Assembly (NCBI GenBank): GCA_913778765.1
Contig: CAJYXO010000056.1
Location: forward strand, 1-34,919
Direction of reading: 5' to 3'
Source: an uncultured Massilia sp.
Lineage (GTDB): Bacteria > Pseudomonadota > Gammaproteobacteria > Burkholderiales > Burkholderiaceae_D
DNA: 34,919 bases
Shown here: piece by piece, positions 11,001-20,314 of the stretch
How the letters are laid out: each line of letters begins with the position of its first letter
Position numbering within the stretch: the stretch's first letter is position 1
The notes under the pieces: generated by a model
Seen by the model: the letters and a program-made list of their open reading frames with translations, nothing else
What the model was told of the DNA's origin: nothing
The model's database searches: none
Translations under genes and position numbers: made by a program

Positions 11001-11196
11001 AAGAGTATTCTAAGATGCTTTCTCTGTTCGTGCGTACGTTAACAATCAGGGCAATCCAGTGAGGCCCGGTTGTTTTCCATCTTACGCGTTTTCCGTGCTG
11101 GGCGCAGATGGCGCCCCGATTGCGAAAATCAAGAGTCCCCCGCGAGTGCCATTCGAACCCGCAGTGGATTTTTTTACAACACGCGCTCAAAACCGC
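11001..11196. other. Intergenic region between divergent clpS and cspA
   Basis: This is the first part of the 341-nt gap between the two genes. It should hold the clpS promoter, but I could not find a convincing sigma-70 -35/-10 pair at normal spacing. It becomes AT-rich towards cspA. No gene or RNA is recognisable in it. Confidence 0.6.
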
Positions 11197-11225
11197 TTGA
11201 CTTACAAGATTATTGCACCAACAAT
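11197..11225 (+). promoter_or_regulatory. Candidate sigma-70 promoter of the cold-shock gene
   Basis: TTGACT (11197-11202, 5/6 to consensus) and AACAAT (11220-11225, 4/6) are separated by exactly 17 nt. Transcription would start near 11232 and give a leader of about 110 nt, in keeping with the long 5' leaders known for cspA-type mRNAs. Confidence 0.5.
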
Positions 11226-11341
11226 GCAGTTATTGACATGTACTTATGTACTTGTTGATAAGAAGTGAGCAGGCTGAGGAGGGGGCAAGAAGCTTCTTGC
11301 TTTTATGGCTCGTGTGATTAGTTTTTATTTGAAAGTTTTTT

Positions 11342-11545
11342 ATGGCAACTGGTACTGTTAAATGGTTCAATGATTCCAAAGGTTTTGGCTTCATCACTCC
11401 TGATGACGGCGGCGAAGATCTGTTCGCGCACTTCTCCGCAATCAATATGGCCGGTTTCAAGACCCTCAAAGAAGGTCAGAAAGTCCAATTCGAAGTCACG
11501 CAAGGCCCGAAAGGCAAGCAAGCTTCCAACATCGTGGGCGCGTAA
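11342..11545 (+). CDS. cspA: Cold-shock protein, CspA family
   Basis: A 67-residue single cold-shock domain protein, the usual length. It is a cytoplasmic RNA/ssDNA chaperone that melts mRNA secondary structure. Both nucleic-acid-binding motifs are intact: RNP1 KGFGFI and RNP2 [16 protein letters not shown] opens the domain. The ribosome-binding site is weak (GAAAG about 8 nt upstream) inside an AT-rich leader. The gene stands alone and has its own terminator. Confidence 0.97.
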   Translation: MATGTVKWFNDSKGFGFITPDDGGEDLFAHFSAINMAGFKTLKEGQKVQFEVTQGPKGKQASNIVGA

Positions 11546-11566
11546 GCAACCCCCTCGGAAGCATAG

Positions 11567-11592
11567 GGCTCCGCTCCGGCGGGGCCTTTTTT
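11567..11592 (+). terminator. Rho-independent terminator of the cold-shock gene
   Basis: GGCTCCGC (11567-11574) pairs with GCGGGGCC (11579-11586) with one G-U pair and a 4-nt loop, followed directly by six T residues. It begins about 20 nt after the stop codon. Confidence 0.9.
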
Positions 11593-11713
11593 GTTATCGC
11601 AGCCTCGTTACCGCCAACCTCAGCCTCTCCGCCCTTCCCTCGGCAGCCACAATATTCCCTGAGGGAAACAATGTACGCCGTCCCGCCATGACCTCCCCTG
11701 TCATGGATCAAGC

Positions 11714-11733
11714 GCCCGGCAGCTTCGCCGGGC
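11714..11733 (-). terminator. Hairpin downstream of icd, possible terminator or 3' stabiliser
   Basis: GCCCGGC (11714-11720) and GCCGGGC (11727-11733) form a perfect 7-bp stem with a 6-nt loop, 13 nt beyond the icd stop. No U-tract follows on the minus strand, so intrinsic termination is uncertain. A second perfect palindrome (TTCCCT/AGGGAA, 11655-11667) lies further on. Confidence 0.4.
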
Positions 11734-11746
11734 AGCCTGTCTTCCC

Positions 11747-13000
<1,254 letters not shown>

Positions 13001-13085
13001 CTCGTGTTCTCCGAAGTGGACGGGCGTGAACTGCGATAATCACAATATTGCTGACAAATGCTATTTTGCGCCAAAAACCATCCTC

Positions 13086-13664
13086 ATGTCCCTCATCTTA
13101 TTTAACAAGCCATTCCAGGTGCTTTGCCAGTTCAGCGCCGAAGACGGCCGCGCCTCGCTCGCGGACTACATCGACATCCCGAACATCTACCCGGCCGGCC
13201 GCCTGGACGCCGACAGCGAAGGCCTGATGCTGCTCACCGACGACGGCAAGCTGCAGCACCGCATCGCCCATCCGGACCAGAAGGAAGCCAAGACGTATAT
13301 CGTGCAGGTGGAAGGCGCACCCGACCCGGCCGCCCTCGCCCGCCTGCAGGCGCCGCTCGACCTGGGCGACTTCGTCACCAAACCCTGCCGCGCGGTGGCG
13401 ATCGCCGAACCGGAATGGCTGTGGCCGCGCAATCCGCCGATCCGGGTCCGCCAGGACAAGCCGACCGGCTGGATCGCGATCACGCTCGAGGAAGGCAAGA
13501 ACCGGCAGGTGCGGCGGATGACGGCCGCGGTCGGCCTGCCGACCCTGCGCCTGGTGCGCACCAGCATCGGCCCGTTCTCGCTGGCCAGCCATCCGTTGAT
13601 GCCGGGCGACTGGATGGAGGTGCCGGCCGAGGCCGTGGGGACCGGCCGCGGCCGGAAAGAGTGA
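13086..13664 (+). CDS. rluE: Pseudouridine synthase, RluE type
   Basis: A 192-residue RsuA/RluB/E/F-family pseudouridine synthase. The start is the ATG at 13086 (MSLILFNKPFQVLCQF); the frame is open further upstream but without family similarity. The catalytic Asp41 lies in YPAGRLDADSEGLMLLT. Other family motifs are KTYIVQVEG and GKNRQVRRMTAAVGLPTLRL. There is no N-terminal S4 RNA-binding domain, which matches RluE (modifies U2457 of 23S rRNA in E. coli) rather than RsuA, RluB or RluF. Target assignment is by family only. Confidence 0.88.
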   Translation: MSLILFNKPFQVLCQFSAEDGRASLADYIDIPNIYPAGRLDADSEGLMLLTDDGKLQHRIAHPDQKEAKTYIVQVEGAPDPAALARLQAPLDLGDFVTKPCRAVAIAEPEWLWPRNPPIRVRQDKPTGWIAITLEEGKNRQVRRMTAAVGLPTLRLVRTSIGPFSLASHPLMPGDWMEVPAEAVGTGRGRKE

Positions 13665-13667
13665 AGC

Positions 13668-13816
13668 AAAACCGGGGTCAGAGTCCGGTTTTTGGCAACT
13701 TCCCAGGAGTCATTTCCAAAAACCGGGGTCAGATCTCATTCCGACCCCGGTCTTGTCTGTGGACTTGCCTCGGGAATATTTCCAATATCGGGAGTCTGAC
13801 CCCGGATTTTGAGACA
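13668..13816. repeat. Cluster of REP-like palindromes
   Basis: Four copies of a GGGGTCAGA-type core lie in about 150 nt. Two are direct (13669-13682, 13721-13733) and two inverted (13743-13751, 13793-13806). They build perfect hairpins: AAAACCGG/CCGGTTTT (13668-13675 with 13685-13692) and ACCGGGGTC/GACCCCGGT (13722-13730 with 13743-13751). The first ends in a short T-run and could also terminate rluE transcription. Such elements are usually mobilised by RAYT transposases; none is in this window. Confidence 0.75.
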
Positions 13817-13830
13817 TGATGCAAACGAAA

Positions 13831-13862
13831 AAACCCGCCGGACCGGAGTCGGGCGGGTTTTT
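13831..13862. terminator. Bidirectional terminator between rluE and rpsT
   Basis: AAACCCGCC (13831-13839) pairs with GGCGGGTTT (13852-13860). An A-run precedes and a T-run follows the stem, so it can serve both the plus-strand gene and the minus-strand rpsT, whose stop is about 50 nt away. Confidence 0.85.
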
Positions 13863-13909
13863 CTTCCTACAGAACATGCGCGGCAGTGGCCGCGCCTGCC
13901 GGGCTGGTA

Positions 13910-14176
13910 TTAGGCCGACAGGGCCTTGATGGCGGCAGCCAGGCGGCTCTTGTGGCGAGCGGCCTTGTTCTTGTGGATGATTTTCTTGTCAGCGATGCTG
14001 TCGATGGTCGACACGGACTGCTGGAAGATGGTGGTCGCAGCGGCCTTGTCGCCAGCCTGGATGGCCTTCTTGACAGCCTTGATTGCGGTGCGCAGGGTCG
14101 AGCGCTGGGCCGAGTTGTGCGCGTTTTGCTTAACTGCTTGACGAGCGCGCTTACGCGCCTGTGCGGTATTTGCCAT
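13910..14176 (-). CDS. rpsT: 30S ribosomal protein S20
   Basis: An 88-residue, Lys/Arg/Ala-rich helical protein of the small ribosomal subunit that binds 16S rRNA early in assembly. It begins [18 protein letters not shown] and contains the conserved [16 protein letters not shown] segment near the C-terminus. It is a single gene with its own promoter and terminator, divergent from murJ, the arrangement commonly seen in Burkholderiales. Confidence 0.98.
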   Translation of the reverse strand: MANTAQARKRARQAVKQNAHNSAQRSTLRTAIKAVKKAIQAGDKAAATTIFQQSVSTIDSIADKKIIHKNKAARHKSRLAAAIKALSA

Positions 14177-14258
14177 GGAATTTCCTAATCGGTGTAAGTT
14201 GCGTCCGCAAACACCTCAAACGATTAGTGTCTGCCAACAGAATTCAATACAGCCCTCG

Positions 14259-14287
14259 ATTATAGCGAAGGTTTCATCGCAGGGCAA
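14259..14287 (-). promoter_or_regulatory. Sigma-70 promoter of rpsT
   Basis: On the minus strand, TTGCCC (14287-14282) and a perfect TATAAT (14264-14259) are spaced by 17 nt. The predicted start is near 14252, giving a leader of about 75 nt before the ATG at 14176. Confidence 0.75.
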
Positions 14288-14362
14288 TTCCAAATTCATA
14301 CTTGCGCTCGCTTCGCGCCGCAAAAAGCGACGTCCGGAAGTTTCCGCAGGCTATTGCCCAGC

Positions 14363-14368
14363 TATAAT
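14363..14368 (+). promoter_or_regulatory. Perfect -10 box just upstream of murJ
   Basis: TATAAT lies only 8 nt before the murJ ATG, so a start at the usual distance would produce an almost leaderless mRNA. No good -35 box stands 17 nt upstream. No Shine-Dalgarno sequence is seen in the 8 nt. Confidence 0.45.
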
Positions 14369-14376
14369 CGCGGGCT

Positions 14377-15927
14377 ATGAACCTACTCCGCACCCTGGCA
14401 GCCATCTCGAGCATGACGATGGTTTCCCGAATCACCGGCCTGTTGCGCGAAAGCCTGTATGCGCGCGCATTCGGCGCCGACGCCTACAGCGACGCCTTCG
14501 CCATCGCCTTCCGCCTGCCCAACCTGCTGCGCCGCCTGTTCGGCGAAGGCGCGTTCTCGCAAGCCTTCGTGCCCATCCTGGCCGAATACAAGACCCAGCA
14601 GGGCGATACCGCCACCAAGGCGCTGGTCGATCACGTCGCCACCACCCTGGTGTGGGCCACCCTGCTGGTCAGCCTGGCCGGCATCGTCGGCGCGCCGCTG
14701 ATCCTGTATGCGATCGCCGGCGGCCTGAAAGGCGCCTCTTTCGACGCCGGCGTCGTCATGACGCGCCTGATGTTCCCTTACATCCTGTGCATGTCCTTCG
14801 TGGTGCTGGCGGGCGCCGTGCTGAATACCTGGCGCGAATTCAAGATCCCGGCCTTCACGCCAGTACTGTGGAACCTCTCCTCGATCTTTTTCTCGCTGTT
14901 CATGGTCAAGTATTTCGAGGTGCCGATCTATTCGATGGCGGTTGCGGTGATGGTCGGCGGCATCCTGCAGGTCGGCCTGCAGATCCCGTCATTGAAGCGC
15001 ATCGGCATGCTGCCGCGCCTCTCGTTCAACCCGCTGAGCGGGCTGCGCGACCCCGGCGTGCGGCGCATCCTGAAAAAGATGGGGCCGGCCGTGTTCGCCG
15101 TTTCGGCGGCCCAGATCAGCCTACTCATCAACACCAGCTACGCCTCGCGCCTGGGTGCGGGCAGCGTCTCGGTACTGCAGTATGCCGACCGCCTGATGGA
15201 ATTCCCGACCGGGATGCTGGGCGTGGCCCTCGGCACCATCCTGCTGCCCAGCCTGTCCAAAGCGAATGCCGACGGCGACAGCACCGAATACTCCGCCCTG
15301 CTCGACTGGGGCCTGCGGCTGACCTTCCTGCTGGCCCTGCCGTCGGCGGTGGGGCTGGCGGCGCTGTCCGAACCGCTGATCGCCGCCCTGTTCAACTACG
15401 GCGAGTTCAATGCCGCCAACGTCGCCGCCGCCACCGCGCCGCTGATGGCCTATGCCGCCGGCCTGCTGGGCATCATCCTGGTCAAGATCCTGGCGCCGGC
15501 CTTCTATGCGCGCCAGGACATCCGCACCCCGGTACGCATCGCGATCGGCGTGCTGGTCGCGACCCAATTGATGAACCTGGTGTTCGTGCAGCTGGTGGGG
15601 ATGGGCGTAGCGGGCCTGGCGCTGTCGATCGGCCTGGGCGCCTGCCTGAACGCGCTGTTCCTGTACACCGGCCTGCGCCGGCGCCAGATCTATACGCCGC
15701 ATGCCGGCTGGACCGGCTTCTTCCTGAAAGTGGTGGTGGCGGTGGTCGTGATGGGCCTGGCGGCCTGGTACGGCCAGGGCCAGCTCGACTGGACCGCCCT
15801 GCGCGCCCATCCGATCCTGCGCCTCGGCGCCCTGCTGCTGATCATCGGCCTGAGCGCCGCGGTCTACTTTGCCGTACTGTTCGCGCTCGGCTTCCGTCCG
15901 CGCGACTTCATGCGCCGCGCAAAGTAA
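14377..15927 (+). CDS. murJ: Lipid II flippase MurJ
   Basis: A 516-residue MOP-superfamily inner-membrane protein that flips lipid II to the periplasm for peptidoglycan synthesis. The N-terminus MNLLRTLAAISSMTMVSRI aligns with other MurJ proteins from the first residue, which fixes the start. The conserved FRLPNLLRRLFGEGAFSQAF motif contains the essential arginines and glutamate. About 14 hydrophobic segments follow, including PTGMLGVALGTILLPSLS. The length is typical. It is divergent from rpsT, and its promoter region is discussed separately. Confidence 0.96.
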   Translation: MNLLRTLAAISSMTMVSRITGLLRESLYARAFGADAYSDAFAIAFRLPNLLRRLFGEGAFSQAFVPILAEYKTQQGDTATKALVDHVATTLVWATLLVSLAGIVGAPLILYAIAGGLKGASFDAGVVMTRLMFPYILCMSFVVLAGAVLNTWREFKIPAFTPVLWNLSSIFFSLFMVKYFEVPIYSMAVAVMVGGILQVGLQIPSLKRIGMLPRLSFNPLSGLRDPGVRRILKKMGPAVFAVSAAQISLLINTSYASRLGAGSVSVLQYADRLMEFPTGMLGVALGTILLPSLSKANADGDSTEYSALLDWGLRLTFLLALPSAVGLAALSEPLIAALFNYGEFNAANVAAATAPLMAYAAGLLGIILVKILAPAFYARQDIRTPVRIAIGVLVATQLMNLVFVQLVGMGVAGLALSIGLGACLNALFLYTGLRRRQIYTPHAGWTGFFLKVVVAVVVMGLAAWYGQGQLDWTALRAHPILRLGALLLIIGLSAAVYFAVLFALGFRPRDFMRRAK

Positions 15928-15947
15928 GGCGCCGACGGCGGCGCATG

Positions 15948-15983
15948 GCCGCCCAAGGCCGCTCGACGCCGCCCAAGGCCGCT
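15948..15983. repeat. Two tandem copies of a 16-nt sequence (period 20)
   Basis: GCCGCCCAAGGCCGCT occurs at 15948-15963 and again at 15968-15983 between the convergent murJ and pseudopilin genes. The second copy runs into the pseudopilin stop codon. It could fold into GC-rich structure, but no terminator U-tract is seen. Confidence 0.6.
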
Positions 15984-16848
15984 ACCGGCGATTCGGATCG
16001 CCGGTCGTGCGGTCCTTCTCGTCCTTCTCGTCCTTCTCGTCCTTGTCCTTCCTGTCCTCGTCGCCGGCTTCGGGCGGCTCCGGCGGCTCCGGCGGCTCGA
16101 CCTTCTCGGGCGGCGGCGCGGGTTCGGGCTGCGGCGGCGACAAGGGCGGCGGCTCCGCCGGCGGCGGCGTCGGCGCGCCCGGATTGCCGCGCCCCGGGAA
16201 CAAGGACGGCGGCTCGCCTGGCGGCTGATTCGGCTGCCCCGGCTGCCCCGGTTGCTCCGGCTGAGCGGGCTGTCCCGGCTGCCCGAACCGTGGCGGCTCG
16301 CCCGGCTGACCGGGCTGGCCGGTCTGCCCCTGCGCCACGCCCTGCCCCGTCGCCGCGAACTTCCATTCGGAGAGGTGCTCGCGGTTTTCCAGGTTCTGGA
16401 AGCGCGCATCGAAATTCGCCTGCTTCAGCGGCCTCGACGCCGACAGACTGTACACGGCCAGCACGCCGGTGCCGCCGCTGGCGCCGCCGAACGTGCCAGT
16501 ACTGCCCTTGTTCAGCCAGACGATGCCCCACTCGGCCTTTCCGGTGATCGGGTCGACGAAGATCTTGCGCAGGTGGCGGCGGATGCCGGGAAAGCGCGGG
16601 TCCTTCAGCAGCTCGTCCAGCGACGGCGGCTGGGTCGGCTGGCCGCGCGGCGTCGCTTCGGCATAGCTGGTCAGCGCGGCGCTGAAGGCGGCGCCGATTT
16701 CCAGCAGCTCTTCCTCGGCCGCGGCGCGGCGCAGCAGCGCATCGGCCTTCAGCGTGGCCGCCCCCACCAGGCCGATGATGGCGACCAGCACGATCAGGCC
16801 GACGTAGGTGAAGCCGCCATCGCGGGCCGGACTGCGGCGGCGTGTCAT
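15982..16848 (-). CDS. Pseudopilin-like protein with collagen-like and charged C-terminal tail
   Basis: A 288-residue protein, last gene of the secretion operon. I start it at the ATG at 16848 (MTRRRSPARDGGFTYVGLIVLV). GGFTYVGLIVLVAIIG resembles a type IV prepilin cleavage/hydrophobic helix, but the usual Glu at mature position 5 is Gly here (F-T-Y-V-G). A globular region (about 45-180) holds a DPITGKAEWG stretch. Residues about 180-240 are rich in GQP/GEP triplets resembling collagen G-X-Y repeats. The protein ends in Pro/Glu-rich sequence and a DKDEKDEKDEKDR run. Missing Glu5 is a feature of GspK-like initiating subunits in T2SS, but size and tail differ, so the role is open. It begins 7 nt after the upstream pseudopilin stop. 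Confidence 0.7.
   Translation of the reverse strand: MTRRRSPARDGGFTYVGLIVLVAIIGLVGAATLKADALLRRAAAEEELLEIGAAFSAALTSYAEATPRGQPTQPPSLDELLKDPRFPGIRRHLRKIFVDPITGKAEWGIVWLNKGSTGTFGGASGGTGVLAVYSLSASRPLKQANFDARFQNLENREHLSEWKFAATGQGVAQGQTGQPGQPGEPPRFGQPGQPAQPEQPGQPGQPNQPPGEPPSLFPGRGNPGAPTPPPAEPPPLSPPQPEPAPPPEKVEPPEPPEPPEAGDEDRKDKDEKDEKDEKDRTTGDPNRR
16011..16058. repeat. 9-nt tandem repeat encoding the (Glu-Lys-Asp)n tail
   Basis: GTCCTTCTC recurs three times, followed by degenerate copies, inside the 3' end of the last pseudopilin gene. The unit is a multiple of three, so copy-number change would alter tail length without a frameshift. Confidence 0.7.
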
Positions 16849-16855
16849 GAACCGC

Positions 16856-17230
<375 letters not shown>

Positions 17231-17235
17231 GGGCT

Positions 17236-17712
17236 TTACCACCGGCTGTAGGGGATGCCGTTCAGGCCCGTCTTGCCCGACAGCGAATACACGTCGTACA
17301 CGTCGTCGCCTTCGCGCGGCTCTTTCGCTTCGCTGGCGTAGCTGCGCTTGCCCCAGGTCTGGGCGTCGTCGAGCGCGGCGTCGCCGCTGAAGGGATCGCG
17401 CGGCAGGCGGCGCAGGAAGTAGATCTTCGCCTTTTTCGGGCTGCGCTGGTCGACCACGCCGTCCACCAGCAGTTCCAGTTTGGGCGGATAGCCGGTCGCG
17501 CCGACCGCCTTGGCGATGCGGCCTTCGTCGCTGGCCTTCTTGTAGGCGTCGATGGCGAGGCGGATCTCGCGCAGGGCCAGGCGCAGGTCCTGTTCGTGGC
17601 GGCGCTGCACGGCCATGCTGGCGCTGGGCACCACCAGGGCCCCGAGCAGGGCCAGGATGGCGAGCGTGACCAGCAGCTCGATCAGCGTGAAGCCGCGCGC
17701 CCGACGCATCAT
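17236..17712 (-). CDS. Type II secretion/type IV pilus pseudopilin (GspG-like)
   Basis: A 158-residue pseudopilin with the class III signal MMRRARG followed by [22 protein letters not shown] (cleavage after Gly, Glu at +5). The soluble domain contains [21 protein letters not shown] and LPRDPFSGD, arranged as in GspG-type subunits, and [20 protein letters not shown] before the terminal RW. Its start overlaps the secretin stop (ATGA). It is probably a minor subunit, since a separate GspG-type gene opens the operon, but which is the major one is not evident from sequence. Confidence 0.85.
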   Translation of the reverse strand: MMRRARGFTLIELLVTLAILALLGALVVPSASMAVQRRHEQDLRLALREIRLAIDAYKKASDEGRIAKAVGATGYPPKLELLVDGVVDQRSPKKAKIYFLRRLPRDPFSGDAALDDAQTWGKRSYASEAKEPREGDDVYDVYSLSGKTGLNGIPYSRW

Positions 17713-19721
17713 TTTTGCGCCGGCAGCGGCGTCACGTCGGGTTTCGCGATCGGCACCACCTGCACGCCCGGCGCCGGCGGCAGCGAGCTTGCCGGCACCG
17801 ACGCCGGTGGCGCGGACGGCGGCGGACCGCCGACGCTGACGCTGGTGGCCGGCACCATCGCGCCCGGCTGCGCTGCCGCCGCACCCGGCGGCGCCGCAGC
17901 GCCCGGCGCGGCAGCAGGCGCGCCAGCCGGGACGCGCACCGGCAGCTGCGCCGGCGCCCGCGCCGCGCCGTCCGGACGGCGGCGGAAGCTGGCCTCGGTG
18001 CCGGCGCTGAACTCGGCGACATTCGCCGCCGGGCGCTGGATGTTGCGCACCAGGTGGGGCGTGATCGACAGCACCACCTCGGTCTTGTCGCGCGTGTCCT
18101 GGCGGCTGCCGAACAGGCGGCCGACGATCGGCAGGTCGCCGAGGCCCGGCAGGTGGGTCGCGCTGCTGCGGTCGTCGTTCTTGATCAGGCCCGCCAGCAC
18201 CTGGTTCTCGCCATCCTTCAGCTGCAGCATGGTGGCGGCCGAGCGGGTGCCGATGCGGTAGGCGGTGGTGCCGCTCTTGGTGGTGACGGTGTCGACCAGG
18301 GTGCTGGCTTCCAGCGAGATGCGGATGCCGATCTCGTTGTTCAGGTAGATGGTCGGCTCGACGTTCAGGGTCAGGCCGACGTCGACGTAGTTGACCGACT
18401 CCGAAGCGAAGCCGCCCACGCCCGAGGAGATCGTGGTGGTGATGGTCGGCAGCTTGTCGCCGATGACGACCTTGGCCTTTTCCTTGTTGCGCACGCGGAT
18501 GCGCGGCGCCGCCAGCGTGTTGGCGTCGCCGTCGGTCTTCTGCGCCGTGATCTGGGCCGAGATCGACGAGACGCCGATACTCTTCGAGTTCAGGCCGCGC
18601 AGCTGGTCGATGGTCAGCGGTCCGGCGCCGGCGCTCGCGATCGGCGCGAAGGACAGCGTGGTCGGCAGGTCGACGCCGAGGTCGAGCAGGCGGTTGCGCT
18701 GCACCTCGAGCACTTCGACGTCCAGCACCACCTCCGGCTCCGGCACGTCCTGCAGCTGCACCAGCTGGGTCGCCAGCCTGACCGCTTCCGGGCTGTCGCG
18801 CAGGATCACCAGGTTGAGCTTCTCGTCGACCACCACGTCGCGCGACTTGAGGATGGTCTTCAGGGTGTTGGCGATGCTCTTCGCCTCCGCGTTCGCCAGG
18901 TAGAAGGTCTTGACCGTCATCTCCTGGTATTCCTTCTGCTTGGCCGCCACGTTCGGGTAGATCAGGATGGTGTTGCCGTCCATGACCTGGCGCTCGAGCT
19001 GGTTGGTCATCAACAGGTAGTACACCGCCGATTCGACCGTGCTGTTCTTCAGGAAGATCGAGGCGCGCTGGTCGCCCTTGACGTCCTTGTCGAACAGGAA
19101 GTTGAGGCCGGAATGGCGCGAGATGACTTCGAAGATCTGCTTCAGCGGCGCATCGCGGAATTCCAGGCTGATCGGCGACTTGAATGCCTTGTCCAGCGCG
19201 GCTTCGGCCGGGGCCGCCGACAGCTTGTCGTTGACCTCGGCCAGCAGCTGGCGCGCCGGCTCGTGGCTGGGGCGCTCGCTCAGGATCGCGCCCAGCTTGT
19301 GGCGCGCGGCCTCGTAGTCCTTGCGTTCGACGGCGGCGCGCGCCTCTTCCATCAGCACCGCGTGGCGGCGGTCGGCCTCGACCTGGCGCAGGCCGGCGCG
19401 CGCGCGGTCGTTGACCGGATCGATGGCCAGCACGCGCTGGTAATTCTGCAGCGCCAGCGCGGCCTGGCCGTCGGCGACCAGGCGGTCGGCCTCGGTCAGC
19501 AGGCGGTTGGTGGTGCCGTCGCGCGCGCGCAGGTAGGCCGTCTTGTAGACCACGTTGGTCGGGTCGGCGGCCACCGCTTCCTGGTACTTCACCAGGCCGG
19601 CTTCGACCTTGTCCTGGGACACCAGCGCATTGCCCTCGCGGTAGGCCATTTGGGCGGCACAGCCCGACAACAGGACCGCGATCGCCAGCGGGGCGGCCAA
19701 TTTAGGGGGCAGACGCAGCAT
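17709..19721 (-). CDS. Lipidated TPR-secretin (GspD/PilQ/MshL family outer-membrane channel)
   Basis: A 670-residue secretin that should form the outer-membrane pore of the operon's secretion machine. The start is the ATG at 19721, overlapping the previous stop by 1 nt (TGATG). The N-terminus is a lipoprotein signal (AIAVLLSGC, Cys21). Residues about 25-170 look like tetratricopeptide repeats. A secretin N-domain follows ([20 protein letters not shown], about 186-205), then a second N-domain ([15 protein letters not shown]). The conserved beta-barrel domain (about 330-562) contains [20 protein letters not shown] and the signature [14 protein letters not shown]. The final ~90 residues are Pro/Ala-rich and follow the last conserved strand. 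A lipidated secretin can reach the outer membrane without a separate pilotin, as described for HxcQ; here that is inference. Confidence 0.92.
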   Translation of the reverse strand: MLRLPPKLAAPLAIAVLLSGCAAQMAYREGNALVSQDKVEAGLVKYQEAVAADPTNVVYKTAYLRARDGTTNRLLTEADRLVADGQAALALQNYQRVLAIDPVNDRARAGLRQVEADRRHAVLMEEARAAVERKDYEAARHKLGAILSERPSHEPARQLLAEVNDKLSAAPAEAALDKAFKSPISLEFRDAPLKQIFEVISRHSGLNFLFDKDVKGDQRASIFLKNSTVESAVYYLLMTNQLERQVMDGNTILIYPNVAAKQKEYQEMTVKTFYLANAEAKSIANTLKTILKSRDVVVDEKLNLVILRDSPEAVRLATQLVQLQDVPEPEVVLDVEVLEVQRNRLLDLGVDLPTTLSFAPIASAGAGPLTIDQLRGLNSKSIGVSSISAQITAQKTDGDANTLAAPRIRVRNKEKAKVVIGDKLPTITTTISSGVGGFASESVNYVDVGLTLNVEPTIYLNNEIGIRISLEASTLVDTVTTKSGTTAYRIGTRSAATMLQLKDGENQVLAGLIKNDDRSSATHLPGLGDLPIVGRLFGSRQDTRDKTEVVLSITPHLVRNIQRPAANVAEFSAGTEASFRRRPDGAARAPAQLPVRVPAGAPAAAPGAAAPPGAAAAQPGAMVPATSVSVGGPPPSAPPASVPASSLPPAPGVQVVPIAKPDVTPLPAQK

Positions 19722-20314
19722 CAGTCGAACACTCCAATATTGAGCTGCTGAACGGTGTTCAGCGGCAGGTAAGTCAGGGTCAGCACCGGCGGCGCGATCG
19801 CGTCCACGCGGTAGGTGCCGTCGATCACGGTCTTGTCGCGCACGACGTAGGTGCGGTCGCCGCGCGCCAGGTAGACTTCCCACGCGCCGTCGGCCACCGA
19901 CTTGCCGATGAAGGTGAACGGCAGCGGCGGCGCGCTCGGCGGCGGCGGCGGCGGCGCGGGTTGCGGCGGCGGCGGCGGCGGGGTCCAGTCCTGGCGCCCG
20001 AACACGCCATTCTCGCCCTGCCGGAACTGATCGCTGCTGTCGCCGATCAGGGTGTCGCGCGGCACCAGCGCCAGGATCCGCGGTCCGTTCACGGCGCTGG
20101 CGGCAGCACCGGCGGCGGCCGCGTCGCGCGTCGCGGAAGGCGGCGCCGCGATCGGGGCAGCCGGCGCAGCGACGGGAGCCGCGGCGCGCGACGGGAGCCG
20201 CGGCGCGCGCTCGACCGCCTCGGCCACCTCGGCCTCGGGCGTGCGGTCGCCGAACAGCACCAGCAGCGCGGCGCCCGCAAGAAGCGCGCCCAATACCAGG
20301 TGGCGCGGCTTCAC
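19721..20314 (-). CDS. PilP/MshK/GspC-like inner-membrane linker protein
   Basis: A 197-residue protein starting at a GTG (20314) that overlaps the upstream stop (GTGA). One N-terminal membrane segment (LVLGALLAGAALLVLFG) is followed by a long Ala/Pro-rich linker. A poly-proline block (19921-19983; PPPPPPQPAPPPPPP) precedes a small C-terminal domain (PFTFIGKSVADGAWEVYLARG). That domain resembles the beta-sandwich HR/homology domain of PilP and GspC, which contacts secretin N-domains. Gene order (just before the secretin) supports this. The assignment is by position and topology; similarity is weak. Confidence 0.65.
   Translation of the reverse strand: MKPRHLVLGALLAGAALLVLFGDRTPEAEVAEAVERAPRLPSRAAAPVAAPAAPIAAPPSATRDAAAAGAAASAVNGPRILALVPRDTLIGDSSDQFRQGENGVFGRQDWTPPPPPPQPAPPPPPPSAPPLPFTFIGKSVADGAWEVYLARGDRTYVVRDKTVIDGTYRVDAIAPPVLTLTYLPLNTVQQLNIGVFD

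Noticed and set aside
16170..16330. A possible CRISPR-like or short repeat array
   Set aside because: The repeated GC-rich units are in-frame codons for GQP/GEP repeats, without spacers or uniform unit length.
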